From contig DATIWB010000025.1 in the NCBI GenBank assembly GCA_035519675.1, positions 1-64,000 of the forward strand: a stretch of DNA of 64,000 bases, read 5' to 3'. This document shows positions 48,185-56,878 of the stretch, in pieces (the stretch's first letter is position 1; each line of letters starts with the position of its first letter). This stretch comes from RPRB01 sp035519675 (GTDB lineage Bacteria > Myxococcota > Myxococcia > Myxococcales > Myxococcaceae). Under the pieces are notes generated by a model. It saw only the letters and a list, made by a program, of their open reading frames with translations, did not search any database and was not told the origin of the DNA. The position numbers were made by a program, and so were the translations under genes.

Positions 48185-49360
48185 TCAGCCCCCGACGGCG
48201 CGCAGCGCCCGGGCGCCCACTGCCTCCCGGAGCGCGTCCTTCTTGTCGGTGCGCTCCCAGGTGAATTCCTTCTCCGAGCGCCCGAAGTGTCCGTAGCTCG
48301 CGGTGCGCTGGTAGATGGGGCGGAGCAGGTCGAGGTGGTCGATGATCTCCCGCGGCTTCAGGCCGAAGGTGCGGCGGATCGCCTCGGCGATGCGCTCCTC
48401 GGGGACCTTCGCCGTCCCGAACGTCTCCACCATCACCGAGACCGGGTCGGCCACCCCGATGGCGTAGCTCACCTGGACCTCGCAGCGCTCTGCCAGCCCG
48501 GCAGCCACCACGTTCTTGGCGATGTAGCGGCCCATGTACGCCGCCGAGCGGTCGACCTTGCTCGGGTCCTTGCCGCTGAACGCGCCACCGCCGTGGCGGC
48601 CCATGCCGCCGTAGGTGTCGACGATGATCTTCCGGCCGGTGAGGCCCGAGTCACCCATCGGGCCACCGATGACGAACCGCCCGGTGGGGTTGATGAAGAA
48701 GCGGGTCTTCCGATCGAGCAGCTTCTTGGGCAGCGCCTTGAGGATGACCTCCTCCCGCACGGCCTCGTGGATCTTCTTGTTGCTGACGTGGTTCGCGTGC
48801 TGGGTGGAAACGACCACCGTGTCGATGCGCACCGGCTTGCCGTTCTGGTACTGCACCGTCACCTGGCTTTTCCCGTCGGGCCGGAGCCAGTCGAGCGACT
48901 TCCGCCGCACCTCCGCCAGCCGCCGGGTCAGGGCGTGGGCGTAGTGGATCGGCGCCGGCATCAGCTCGGGCGTCTCGTTGCAGGCGTACCCGAACATCAT
49001 TCCCTGGTCCCCGGCGCCCTGCTCCTTGTCGTTGTCCACGCCCCGGGCGATGTCCTGGCTCTGGCCCTCGATGGCCACCATCACCCCGCACGTATGGCCG
49101 TCGTAGCCCATGTCGCTGTGGGTGTAGCCGATGCGGACGATGGTGTTGCGGACGATGGTCGGGATGTCGACGTAGGTGCTGGTGGTGACCTCGCCGGCCA
49201 CGATGGCCAGGCCGGTCTTCACCAGCGTCTCCACCGCCACGCGGCCCCGCGGGTCCCCGGCGATGATCGCGTCGAGGACGCCGTCGCTGATCTGATCGGC
49301 CACCTTGTCCGGGTGGCCCTCGGTGACCGACTCGGACGTGAACAGGAAATCCTTGGGCAT
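48185..49360 (-). CDS. metK: S-adenosylmethionine synthetase
   Basis: 391 residues. It makes SAM from methionine and ATP. Motifs: FTSESVTEGHPDKVADQISD (ATP/Mg), GDQGMMFGYACNETPELMPA (the GAGDQG loop), INPTGRFVIGGPMGDSGLTG, DTYGGMGRHGGGAFSGKDPS (P-loop GGGAFSGKD), and SYAIGVADPVSVMVETFGT near the end. The start ATG is 71 bases from the neighbouring transferase stop, too short for a typical SAM riboswitch and none seen. Together with ahcY it covers two steps of the methyl cycle in this region. Confidence 0.98.
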   Translation of the reverse strand: MPKDFLFTSESVTEGHPDKVADQISDGVLDAIIAGDPRGRVAVETLVKTGLAIVAGEVTTSTYVDIPTIVRNTIVRIGYTHSDMGYDGHTCGVMVAIEGQSQDIARGVDNDKEQGAGDQGMMFGYACNETPELMPAPIHYAHALTRRLAEVRRKSLDWLRPDGKSQVTVQYQNGKPVRIDTVVVSTQHANHVSNKKIHEAVREEVILKALPKKLLDRKTRFFINPTGRFVIGGPMGDSGLTGRKIIVDTYGGMGRHGGGAFSGKDPSKVDRSAAYMGRYIAKNVVAAGLAERCEVQVSYAIGVADPVSVMVETFGTAKVPEERIAEAIRRTFGLKPREIIDHLDLLRPIYQRTASYGHFGRSEKEFTWERTDKKDALREAVGARALRAVGG

Positions 49361-49431
49361 GGCGGGGTCTTCCAGTGGTGCTGCGAAAGGGCGCGGGACA
49401 CTAACGACCGGCCGCTCCCGGCGTCAAACGG

Positions 49432-50988
49432 TCAGCGGGGAGGCGGGGTTGCGAGCACCTCGAGGCTCATCGGCTCGAACAGCGCGCTGGCATCGGCCCG
49501 CAGCCAGGCGTCCACCACCTCCCTCACCGGGAGCCGGCCACGGAGCCGGGGCCAGGTGGCCAGTGGGGCGAGCCGCGCAGTGACCGACGGAGGGAGCAGG
49601 GTCCGCTCCTCCCGGGTGACCAGCAGCGCCTGTCCCTCCTCGAGCGCACGGAGCATCGCGGCTTCCCCGGACACCCGGTGCACCGACTTCCCCACCAGGA
49701 AGGAGTAGAGGCCCGGATTCTGCGTCGCGGTGAAGAGCGCGCGCCCCGCGGCCCGCTCCGGGACCCAGGACGGGACCGGGGGCGGCACCGCTCCCGGGAG
49801 GACGCTGGCGAAGAGGAGCACCGCCGCGCCGGCGACACCCACCGTGGACGCCAGCACCGCTCCGCGGCCGATCGCCACCGCCGCGAGCAGGAGCAGCACC
49901 AGCACTCCCCCGAGCGCAAGGCGGACCGGAGAAGCCGTCGGGAAGCGCAGCGCGAGCAGCCCGGCCAGCGCCAGGGCGAGCAGCACCACCACGCTGCCCA
50001 GTCGGCGGCGCCCGGGCCGCACCTCGCTGGCCAGCACCGCCAGCGGCGCGAGCGCCGGCACGACGTAGTGCGGGTGCTTCAGCCCGGGAAGGCTGTAGAG
50101 GAAGAGCAGGCCCACGACCCAGGGCCAGGCGAGTGCCGCACCGGGGCCGCGCAGCCGGACCAGCGGCGTCCACGGAAGCAGCAACACCGGGAGCGCGAGC
50201 AACAGACCCAGCTCGCCCTCCACGGTCCAGGGGAAGCGGAACTTGCCCACGTTCTCGGTGCCGAAGAAGCGTCCGACGAAGACCTCGCCGTGCCGGTGGG
50301 CCATTGCCAGGTACCAGGGCGCCGCGAGCGCCAGGGCCAGCACGGCGGCTCCGAGCAGCCAGGACCGGTGGGCCCTCAGCAGCCCGCGAGGGGAGAGGTA
50401 CACCACCGCCGGTGGCACCATCAGCAGCGGCCCCACCGGGCCCTTCAGCAACGTGGCGGCCGCCGCAGCCACTCCCGTCACCAGCAGGAGCCGGGGCGAG
50501 TCACCCTCCGCGACTCGCCAGAGTGCCCACAGCCCGGCGGCGAGGGCGAGCGCCAGAGGCACGTCCATGAGATCCACGCGGGCGTAGCGCAGCAGCCCCA
50601 GACAGGTGCCGAGCACGAGGATCGCCACCGGCTCGGCGGCCTCTCCCACCTCGCGGCGGGCGAGCCGGCCCGTCACCCAGGTCAGGCCCAGCGCCGCGAG
50701 CGCGACCGGCAGCCGCGCCGCCCAGAGCGTCATGCCGAACAGCGAGAAGCTGAGCGCCATGGCCCAGTAGAGAAGCGGGGGCTTGGTGAAGTCTGGACGG
50801 CCATCGACGGTGGGGGTGAGCCAGTCGCCGCGTTCGTGCATCTCGCGCGCGGCCTGGAGGTACAGGCCCTCGTCCGGATGCGTCCCTCCCGCAGGGCTGC
50901 CCAGGCCGGAGAAGAGCACCGCGGCCACGACCAGCAGCGCGACCGCTCTAGGCACGGCTGCTGCTCGGTGGGGACACGGTCCGCGCAT
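49432..50988 (-). CDS. ArnT/PMT-like polyprenyl-phosphate glycosyltransferase (GT-C, GT83 type)
   Basis: 518 residues from the ATG at 50988 (a GTG at 51012 is possible). An integral membrane enzyme with about 12 hydrophobic helices. The first periplasmic loop carries the catalytic acidic motif GGTHPDEGLYLQAAREMHER, followed by DWLTPTVDGRPDFTKPPLLY, the strong signature of ArnT-type transferases. FGTENVGKFRFPWTVEGELG and LPGLKHPHYVVPALAPLAVL are further family blocks. Such enzymes move a sugar from an undecaprenyl carrier to lipid A or proteins. It lies just upstream of metK. Sugar and acceptor are unknown. Confidence 0.9.
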   Translation of the reverse strand: MRGPCPHRAAAVPRAVALLVVAAVLFSGLGSPAGGTHPDEGLYLQAAREMHERGDWLTPTVDGRPDFTKPPLLYWAMALSFSLFGMTLWAARLPVALAALGLTWVTGRLARREVGEAAEPVAILVLGTCLGLLRYARVDLMDVPLALALAAGLWALWRVAEGDSPRLLLVTGVAAAAATLLKGPVGPLLMVPPAVVYLSPRGLLRAHRSWLLGAAVLALALAAPWYLAMAHRHGEVFVGRFFGTENVGKFRFPWTVEGELGLLLALPVLLLPWTPLVRLRGPGAALAWPWVVGLLFLYSLPGLKHPHYVVPALAPLAVLASEVRPGRRRLGSVVVLLALALAGLLALRFPTASPVRLALGGVLVLLLLAAVAIGRGAVLASTVGVAGAAVLLFASVLPGAVPPPVPSWVPERAAGRALFTATQNPGLYSFLVGKSVHRVSGEAAMLRALEEGQALLVTREERTLLPPSVTARLAPLATWPRLRGRLPVREVVDAWLRADASALFEPMSLEVLATPPPR

Positions 50989-51119
50989 CGAAATTGACCG
51001 GACCTCTACCACTGCCGCGGCCTCGAACGTGACCGCGCGGACGAAGGGGCGGCACCAGCTCCGCAGCCCGCGGAAGAGCGCTTGTCGAGCGAGCCGCCGA
51101 CGGCTAACCAGCGCGGGCC

Positions 51120-52571
51120 ATGAGGACCCTCTGCTGCCTGTCGCTCGCGCTCACCCTGGGGTGCGCACATTCGACGCCGCCGGCCGCGACACCACCGCCT
51201 TCCCCGGCCACGGCCGCGACGCCCACCCCGCCACCGTCGGCGGATGCGGCGGCCGCGGGCTTCATCCCGGCCGACGTGCGGCCGGCGCTGGAGATCCCGG
51301 TCGAGACGTACACCCTGACCAACGGGCTCAAGGTGGCGCTCTCGCGTGACACCACCGCGCCCATCGTGACGGTCGGCGTCTATTACCACATCGGGCTTCG
51401 CATCGAGCCGCGCAACCGCACCGGCTTCGCCCACCTCTTCGAGCACATGATGTTCCAGGGCAGCGAGAACCTCGGAAAGCTCGCCTTCATCCAGCTGGTG
51501 CAGCGAAACGGCGGCTTCGTCAACGGCTCGACTCGCTTCGACTTCACCGCCTACTACGAGGTGGTCCCCTCGAACGTGCTGGAGACGATGCTCTGGGCGG
51601 AGGCCGACCGGATGCGCGGGCTCAAGGTGACCCAGGAGAACCTCACCAACCAGCAGGGGGTGGTGAAGAGCGAGGTGCGGGTCAACGTGCTCAACCGGCC
51701 CTACGGCGGCTGGCCGTGGCTCACCGTGCCGCAGCTGGCGAACAGGAACTGGTACAACGCCCACAACTTCTACGGCGACCTGGCAGACCTCGACGCGGCC
51801 ACCTTGGAGGACGTCCAGCAGTTCTTCAGGACCTACTACGCGCCGAACAACGCCGCGCTGGTGGTGAGCGGGAACTTCGACCCGGGCCCGGTGAAGGCCT
51901 GGGTCTCGAAGTACTTCGAGGGGATTCCCCGCGGCGAGGTTCCGCCGCTTCCCGACCTCACCGAGCCCCGGCAGACCGAGGAGCAGTGGAGGACGGTGGA
52001 CGACAAGCTCGCCCAGCGGCCCGCGCTCGCCGTCGCCTACCACATGCCGGCGCGCGGCTCGCCCGAGTTCTGGGCCATGGCCCTGCTGCAGCAGATCCTG
52101 GTGGAGGGTCCGGACAGCCGGCTGTACCAGGAGCTGGTGCAGAAGCGCGGGCTGACCGGCGAGGTCGAGGGCGGGGCGAACCTGATCGGCAACCAGTACA
52201 ACTACCAGGGCCCGATGCTCTGGATGGCCTACCTCTTCCACGACGCGGGGCACCCGCCGAAGGAGATCGTCTCGGCCATCGACGCAGCCATCGAGCCGCT
52301 CCGCCGCGCGCCGGTGGATCAGGCGACCCTGGAGCGCGCCCAGGTCAAGGCCCGCAGCGCCTATTACGGTTCCCTGGAACGGCTGTACGGCTACGGCCGC
52401 GCGGATCTGCTCGCCACCCATGCCCTCTTCGACGGCGACGCCGCGACGGTGAACCGCATCGAGCCCAGCCTGCTGGCGGTTACCCCCGAGCTCATCCAGC
52501 GGACGGCCGAGGAGTGGCTCCGTCCCACCAACCGCACCGTGGTCGCCCTGCAACCGGCGGGAGGCAAGTGA
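51120..52571 (+). CDS. M16-family zinc metalloprotease lipoprotein (active subunit)
   Basis: 483 residues. A lipoprotein signal ending SLALTLGCAHS is followed by a Pro/Ala/Thr-rich linker. The inverted zinc motif H-x-x-E-H is in RTGFAHLFEHMMFQGSENLG with the distal Glu in LTNQQGVVKSEVRVNVL (about 75 residues on), as in pitrilysin/PqqL relatives. The second half-domain has VDDKLAQRPALAVAYHMPAR and PDSRLYQELVQKRGLTGEVE. It likely degrades peptides in the periplasm with the partner downstream; the two genes overlap (TGATG). Confidence 0.95.
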   Translation: MRTLCCLSLALTLGCAHSTPPAATPPPSPATAATPTPPPSADAAAAGFIPADVRPALEIPVETYTLTNGLKVALSRDTTAPIVTVGVYYHIGLRIEPRNRTGFAHLFEHMMFQGSENLGKLAFIQLVQRNGGFVNGSTRFDFTAYYEVVPSNVLETMLWAEADRMRGLKVTQENLTNQQGVVKSEVRVNVLNRPYGGWPWLTVPQLANRNWYNAHNFYGDLADLDAATLEDVQQFFRTYYAPNNAALVVSGNFDPGPVKAWVSKYFEGIPRGEVPPLPDLTEPRQTEEQWRTVDDKLAQRPALAVAYHMPARGSPEFWAMALLQQILVEGPDSRLYQELVQKRGLTGEVEGGANLIGNQYNYQGPMLWMAYLFHDAGHPPKEIVSAIDAAIEPLRRAPVDQATLERAQVKARSAYYGSLERLYGYGRADLLATHALFDGDAATVNRIEPSLLAVTPELIQRTAEEWLRPTNRTVVALQPAGGK

Positions 52572-53974
52572 TGCTCCGCATCCTCCTCGGCCTCTCCCTG
52601 CTCGCCGGGGGGATCACCCTCGCCGCACCCGAGACGCCGCCCCCCGCCGGGCCCACCCCGTCCTTCGAGCTGCCGGCGACGACGCGGTTCAAGCTTCCGA
52701 GCGGACTCCAGATCACCCTGGTGCCCTACGGCGCCGTGCCCAAGTCGAACGTTTCGCTGGTGGTCCGCCTGGGGAACGTGGACGAGCCGGCGGGTCAGAC
52801 CGGTCTCACCGACCTCGCGGGCAAGCTCCTCCTCCAGGGCACTGCGACGAGGAGCGCGGTCCAGCTCGCCGAGTCGGCGGCGAGGCTCGGCGGGGCGCTG
52901 GCGGTGAACGTCCGCGAGGACGAGACCTCGCTGGACATGGACTGCCTCGGGGATTCCACCGCCGATGCGGTCCGGCTGGTGGCGGAGGTCGCGCGCACCC
53001 CGTCCTTTCCGGCGTCCGAGCTGCCACGTCTCAGGGGTGACCTGCTGCGCCAGGTGGCCATCGAGCGCAGCCAGCCGCAGCCGCTCGCCGAGGACGCGTT
53101 CGCCCGGGCCATCTATGGAAGCCACCCCTACGGCCGGGTCCTGCCGGTCGCGGCGGAGGTGGAGACATTCACCCTGGAGCAGGCGCGCCAGCTGTGGACG
53201 AGGTACGCCGGCGCCGACCGGGCGCACCTCTACGTGGTCGGACGCTTCGATGCAGCCACGGTGCGCGCCGCCGTCGAGGAGGCGTTCGGCGGTTGGGGCA
53301 AGGTGAAGGCCCCGGCCCGGCCGAAGGCCACGCCGCGTGGCGGGAAGCGGGTCTTGCTGGTGGACCGGCCCGGCGCGGTTCAGTCCACGGTGCGCATTGG
53401 CCTGCCAGTCGTCCCCCCCACCTCGCCGGACTACATTCCGCTGGTCGTGACCGACATGCTGCTCGGTGGAAACTTCAGCAGCCGCATCACCGCCAACATT
53501 CGCGAGAAGCGGGGGTACACCTACTCGCCGCGGAGCGCTCTGGGGCTCCACCCGGGCGTGGGCACCTGGGTCGAGCAGGCGGACGTCACCACCAAGGACA
53601 CCGCCGCCGCGCTGCGCGAGGTGGTGGCCGAGGTGGAGCGCCTCCGGAAGGAGCCTCCCGGCGTCGAGGAGCTGGCCGGGGTGCAGAGGTACATCGGCGG
53701 AACGTTCGTGCTCCGCAACAGCGACCGTGCCGGCATCATCGGCCAGCTCCGCTTCGTCGACCTCCACGGCCTCCCGGCGGACTGGCTGCGGACCTACGTG
53801 CAGCGGGTGGAGGCGGTGAAGCCGGGGGACGTCACCCGCATCACCCGGAAGTACCTGGACCCATCCCGGATGACCCTGGTGGTGGTGGGGGACCGGAAGG
53901 TGGTCGAGGACTCGCTGAAGCAGTTCGGGCCGCTGAAGGTCGAGGCCCCGCGCCAAGAGGTGCGGGCGCCCTGA
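52571..53974 (+). CDS. M16-family partner protein lacking the zinc motif
   Basis: 467 residues with signal peptide (LGLSLLAGGITLAAPE). It is homologous to the upstream protease, but the H-x-x-E-H position reads GQTGLTDLAGKLLLQGTATR, so it cannot bind zinc. It keeps the substrate-binding R/Y pair of the second half (GGNFSSRITANIREKRGYTY). This matches the active/inactive heterodimers of mitochondrial processing peptidase and bacterial M16B pairs. The end of the gene and its stop lie within the first unit of a 62-bp tandem duplication. Confidence 0.93.
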   Translation: MLRILLGLSLLAGGITLAAPETPPPAGPTPSFELPATTRFKLPSGLQITLVPYGAVPKSNVSLVVRLGNVDEPAGQTGLTDLAGKLLLQGTATRSAVQLAESAARLGGALAVNVREDETSLDMDCLGDSTADAVRLVAEVARTPSFPASELPRLRGDLLRQVAIERSQPQPLAEDAFARAIYGSHPYGRVLPVAAEVETFTLEQARQLWTRYAGADRAHLYVVGRFDAATVRAAVEEAFGGWGKVKAPARPKATPRGGKRVLLVDRPGAVQSTVRIGLPVVPPTSPDYIPLVVTDMLLGGNFSSRITANIREKRGYTYSPRSALGLHPGVGTWVEQADVTTKDTAAALREVVAEVERLRKEPPGVEELAGVQRYIGGTFVLRNSDRAGIIGQLRFVDLHGLPADWLRTYVQRVEAVKPGDVTRITRKYLDPSRMTLVVVGDRKVVEDSLKQFGPLKVEAPRQEVRAP

Positions 53975-54100
53975 CCTCGCCGACCATTGCCCGCCTGACG
54001 ACACCTCGACCTGGACCTCGACTGCGGCCGCCCTGACCTCACCGACCATTGCCCGCCTGACGACACCTCGACCTGGACCTCGACTGCGGCCGCCCTGACC
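53967..54100. repeat. Tandem duplication of a 62-bp unit at the end of the M16 partner gene
   Basis: The unit beginning CGCCCTGACCTC at 53967 recurs at 54029 and its first 10 bases again at 54091, giving two full copies and a short third end. The copies differ at only one base seen (CTCGCC versus CTCACC). The first copy includes the last codons and stop of the M16 partner gene; the second is non-coding and ends near the PPK2 stop. Each unit holds shorter CTCGAC/CTGGAC repeats. Near identity implies a recent duplication. Confidence 0.85.
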
Positions 54101-54106
54101 GAGCGC

Positions 54107-54898
54107 TCAGCCGCCTCGCTCGATCGCCGTCGCCATCACGTCGGCACAGAGCCGGAGCACCTCCAGACGGGCGTGGTGCTTGTCGTTGGCGGAGATCAGC
54201 ACCCACGGCGCGTCCGGGCGGTGGGTGCGGTCCAGCACCTCGGTGACCGCCAGCTCGTAGTCCTTCCACCTGCGGCGGTTGCGCCAGTCGTCCGGGCCAA
54301 TCTTGTAGTTCTTGAACCGGTCGGTCTCCCGGGCCTTGAACCGCTCCAGCTGGGTCTTCTGGTCGATGTGGAGGAAGAACTTGGTCACCTCCACGCCGTC
54401 CGAGGTCAGCATCCGCTCGAAGGCGTTGATCTCGTCGTAGGCGCGTTTCCACTCCGGCTTCCTCGCCAGCCCCTCGACGCGCTCCACCAGCACCCGGCCG
54501 TACCAGCTGCGGTCGAACACCGCGACCTCGCCTCGGCCCGGGAGCCGGTTCCAGAATCGCCAGAGGTAGTGGTGGCGGCGGCTCTCCTCGTCGGGCGGGC
54601 CGATGGGCCACACCTTGTACCCGCGTGGGTCGAGCTCCGCGGTGAGCCGCTTGATGCAGCCGCCCTTCCCTGCCGCATCCCATCCCTCGAAGACGAAGAC
54701 CGCGCGGTGGCCGCCCTGGAACATCCTGACTTGAAGTCCGAACACCTCGCGCTGCCGCCGCTTCAGCTCCTGCTCGTAGGCCTCGTCACCCGGGACGCGG
54801 ATGGAGAGGTCCACGTCGTCGAGCGAGATGGTGCCGGGTGGATAGACCTCGAACTCGTACGCTTTGTCGACCTTCGCCTTCCGGCGGCGCGTGGCCAT
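54107..54898 (-). CDS. Polyphosphate kinase 2 family protein (PPK2)
   Basis: 263 residues from the ATG at 54898 with AGGAG 6 bases upstream. Transfers phosphate between polyphosphate and nucleotides. Walker A is in VFEGWDAAGKGGCIKRLTAE, the lid in VWPIGPPDEESRRHHYLWRF, and Walker B in VAVFDRSWYGRVLVERVEGL; MLTSDGVEVTKFFLHIDQKT and YKIGPDDWRNRRRWKDYELA follow as in PPK2 enzymes of the AMP/ADP- or GDP-using classes. The N-terminal 40 residues with basic/acidic patches are usual. It is divergent from the hydrolase gene across 116 bases, with no partner ppk1/ppx in view. Confidence 0.94.
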   Translation of the reverse strand: MATRRRKAKVDKAYEFEVYPPGTISLDDVDLSIRVPGDEAYEQELKRRQREVFGLQVRMFQGGHRAVFVFEGWDAAGKGGCIKRLTAELDPRGYKVWPIGPPDEESRRHHYLWRFWNRLPGRGEVAVFDRSWYGRVLVERVEGLARKPEWKRAYDEINAFERMLTSDGVEVTKFFLHIDQKTQLERFKARETDRFKNYKIGPDDWRNRRRWKDYELAVTEVLDRTHRPDAPWVLISANDKHHARLEVLRLCADVMATAIERGG

Positions 54899-55014
54899 GG
54901 CGGCTCCTGTGGAGACCAGCAGCACAGCGCAGCCGGACTGCTGCTCGCCAGTCCTTTTCCGCTGCAACCCCCGTTGCGGCGGGCGCGCCCGCCGCCCCAG
55001 AGTGCGCGCCGCCC

Positions 55015-55950
55015 ATGCTCCGTCCGCTCGCCGCCCTCCTCCTCGCCCTCTCTCTCGGTTGCGCGAGCACCGGCAGCCAGGGTTCCCGCCCTGCCGCGCC
55101 GCGCCGGCCCGAGGCCTCGCGCGCGTACGACGCCCGCTTTCCCGACCCGGGCACGCCGCTCGACCTCCAGGTGCTCTCCACCTCCGACCGCGCGGGCTCG
55201 AGCGTCGTCGAGCTGACCTACGCCGGTGCGCCCGGGACGGCGCCGGTGCGGGCAACCCTGGTGCGGCCTCCGCAGGGAGCGAAGGGCGGCCCCGCCGTCC
55301 TCTGGGTGCACTGGCTCGGCGAACCCGCCACCACCAACCGGAGCGAATTCCTGGAGGAGGCGGTGGCGCTCGCCTCGCTCGGCGTGGTGTCGCTCCTGGT
55401 GGACACGCTGTGGAGCCAGCCCGGTTGGTACAAGCAGCGGACGATGGACGAGGACCCTGCGGCGTTCACCGCGCAGGTCGTCTCGCTGCGTCGCGGGCTC
55501 GAGCTGTTGTCACGGGAGCCCGGGGTGGACCCAGGGAAGCTCGCCGTCGTCGGTCACGACTTCGGGGGAATGACCGGAATGCTCGCCGCGGCGGCGGACG
55601 GACGGCCGCGCTGGCACGTGTTGCTGGCGCTGGCCCCGCGCTTCGAGCAGTGGATGTTCTACGACCCGAAGAAGCGGCCCACCGACGAGGCGGACTACCG
55701 GCGACGCCTGACCGCCATCGATCCCATCGACGCGCTGCCCGCCATCGAGGGTCCGCTGCTCATCCAGCTGGCCCAGGAGGACTTCTACGTGCCGGCGGCG
55801 CAGATCGAGGTCTGGCGCAAGGCATCTGGAGCGCGCGGCGAGGTCCGCACCTACGCCACCAGCCACGCCATGGAGGCGCCCGAGGTCAAGAAGGACCGGG
55901 AGGAGTTCCTCCGCCGAGGGCTGGGCGTGGGGGCATCGAAGCAGCAATGA
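55015..55950 (+). CDS. Lipoprotein alpha/beta hydrolase with GHDFGG nucleophile elbow
   Basis: 311 residues. The lipoprotein signal ends ALLLALSLGCAST. The alpha/beta-hydrolase fold: AVLWVHWLGEPATTNRSEFL (oxyanion region HWLG), ALASLGVVSLLVDTLW, and the nucleophile elbow LAVVGHDFGGMTGMLAAAAD. The G-x-Nuc-x-G centre is G-H-D-F-G, so the nucleophile is Asp, as in epoxide hydrolases and dehalogenases, rather than Ser or Cys as in dienelactone-type enzymes, which the overall sequence resembles. The charge-relay acid is probably in LIQLAQEDFYVPAAQIEVW and the His in YATSHAMEAPEV. Exported and membrane-anchored. Substrate unknown. Confidence 0.83.
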   Translation: MLRPLAALLLALSLGCASTGSQGSRPAAPRRPEASRAYDARFPDPGTPLDLQVLSTSDRAGSSVVELTYAGAPGTAPVRATLVRPPQGAKGGPAVLWVHWLGEPATTNRSEFLEEAVALASLGVVSLLVDTLWSQPGWYKQRTMDEDPAAFTAQVVSLRRGLELLSREPGVDPGKLAVVGHDFGGMTGMLAAAADGRPRWHVLLALAPRFEQWMFYDPKKRPTDEADYRRRLTAIDPIDALPAIEGPLLIQLAQEDFYVPAAQIEVWRKASGARGEVRTYATSHAMEAPEVKKDREEFLRRGLGVGASKQQ

Positions 55951-56137
55951 CCTGCACGGTCCCGGGCCCCCCCAACCCTGCGCAGTTGCATGCTGCGATT
56001 CGTGGGACCATCCTCCGGACCGGCAGACGCCCGGTGGCTCCCGGGCACCCGATGGCGGTCGATCCCCCGGCGACGGACGGAGGACGACCGGGGCTGGAGC
56101 CGAGCCTGGCTGGAACCGTCGTGTAGGGAGATCCGCG

Positions 56138-56818
56138 TTGTCGTCAGACGAGGACGACTGCCTCGGGAATCGGCCCCAGCTCGATGAGCTGAGTCGTTCG
56201 TACCTGGCCGCCCAGCTCGCGGGCGACCGGCGGGAGGCCGTTCGCCTTCTGATGGAGGAAGGCATCGGCCGCGGAAACTCGGTCATCGACCTCCACCTGC
56301 GCGTCATCCAGCAAGCGCAGCGGGAGATCGGCCGGCTGTGGGAGCAGAACTCCATCAGCGTCGCCCTGGAGCACCAGGCGACGGCGGTCTCGCAGCTGGC
56401 CCTGGCGCACCTCTACCAGCAGTCGATCCGCCGACCGCCGGTGGGGAAGAGCGTGCTGCTGGCCTGCGCGGAGGGTGAGCTGCACGACGTGGGCGCGCGC
56501 ATCTGCGCTGACGTGCTGGACCTGCACGGGTTCGAGGTCCGTTTCCTGGGGGCGAACGTCCCCACCGACTGCCTCCTCGGCTTCGTCGAGCGCACGCGGC
56601 CGGACCTGGTCGCGCTGAGCGTGACCCTTCCCACCCATCTGCCCGCCACCCGCGCGGCGGTGGACACGCTTCGCCCGACCCGGGTGCCGCTCGCGGTCGG
56701 CGGCCGTGCTCTGGAGACCCCCGGCGCGCGGGAGGGCTGGGAGGGTGTGGCCATCTTCGGCGGTGACGCGATGGAGCTCCTGAGGGCGGCCCGCGCCACG
56801 CTCGGAGTGCCTGGATGA
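56138..56818 (+). CDS. Free-standing B12-binding protein with CarH-type Wx9EH photoreceptor motif
   Basis: 226 residues from a TTG at 56138 preceded by GGGAG 8 bases upstream. The helical B12-binding cap is at about 20-100 and contains Trp68-x9-Glu78-His79 (GRLWEQNSISVALEHQATA), the signature of light-sensing CarH/LitR and AerR domains. The Rossmann-type B12 domain is at about 104-225, starting SVLLACAEGELHDVGARICA; the lower ligand His116 sits in E-x-H-x-x-G, with Glu instead of the Asp of methyltransferases, as in CarH. RFLGANVPTDCLLGFV and VAIFGGDAMELL complete it. There is no MerR-type DNA-binding domain, so a partner regulator or direct DNA/RNA contact must give output. The residue after Trp68 is Glu, not the His that forms the light adduct in Thermus CarH. 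It converges with ptsI. Confidence 0.85.
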   Translation: MSSDEDDCLGNRPQLDELSRSYLAAQLAGDRREAVRLLMEEGIGRGNSVIDLHLRVIQQAQREIGRLWEQNSISVALEHQATAVSQLALAHLYQQSIRRPPVGKSVLLACAEGELHDVGARICADVLDLHGFEVRFLGANVPTDCLLGFVERTRPDLVALSVTLPTHLPATRAAVDTLRPTRVPLAVGGRALETPGAREGWEGVAIFGGDAMELLRAARATLGVPG

Positions 56819-56878
56819 GGGAGGGGAGCGCCGGAGGCGTCACAGCCGCCGTGCTGACCCGGTGGCCGGGCCGCCACC

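Noticed and set aside
49361..49431. SAM riboswitch upstream of metK
   Set aside because: Only 71 bases separate metK from the neighbouring stop, and no SAM-I or SAM-II core is visible.
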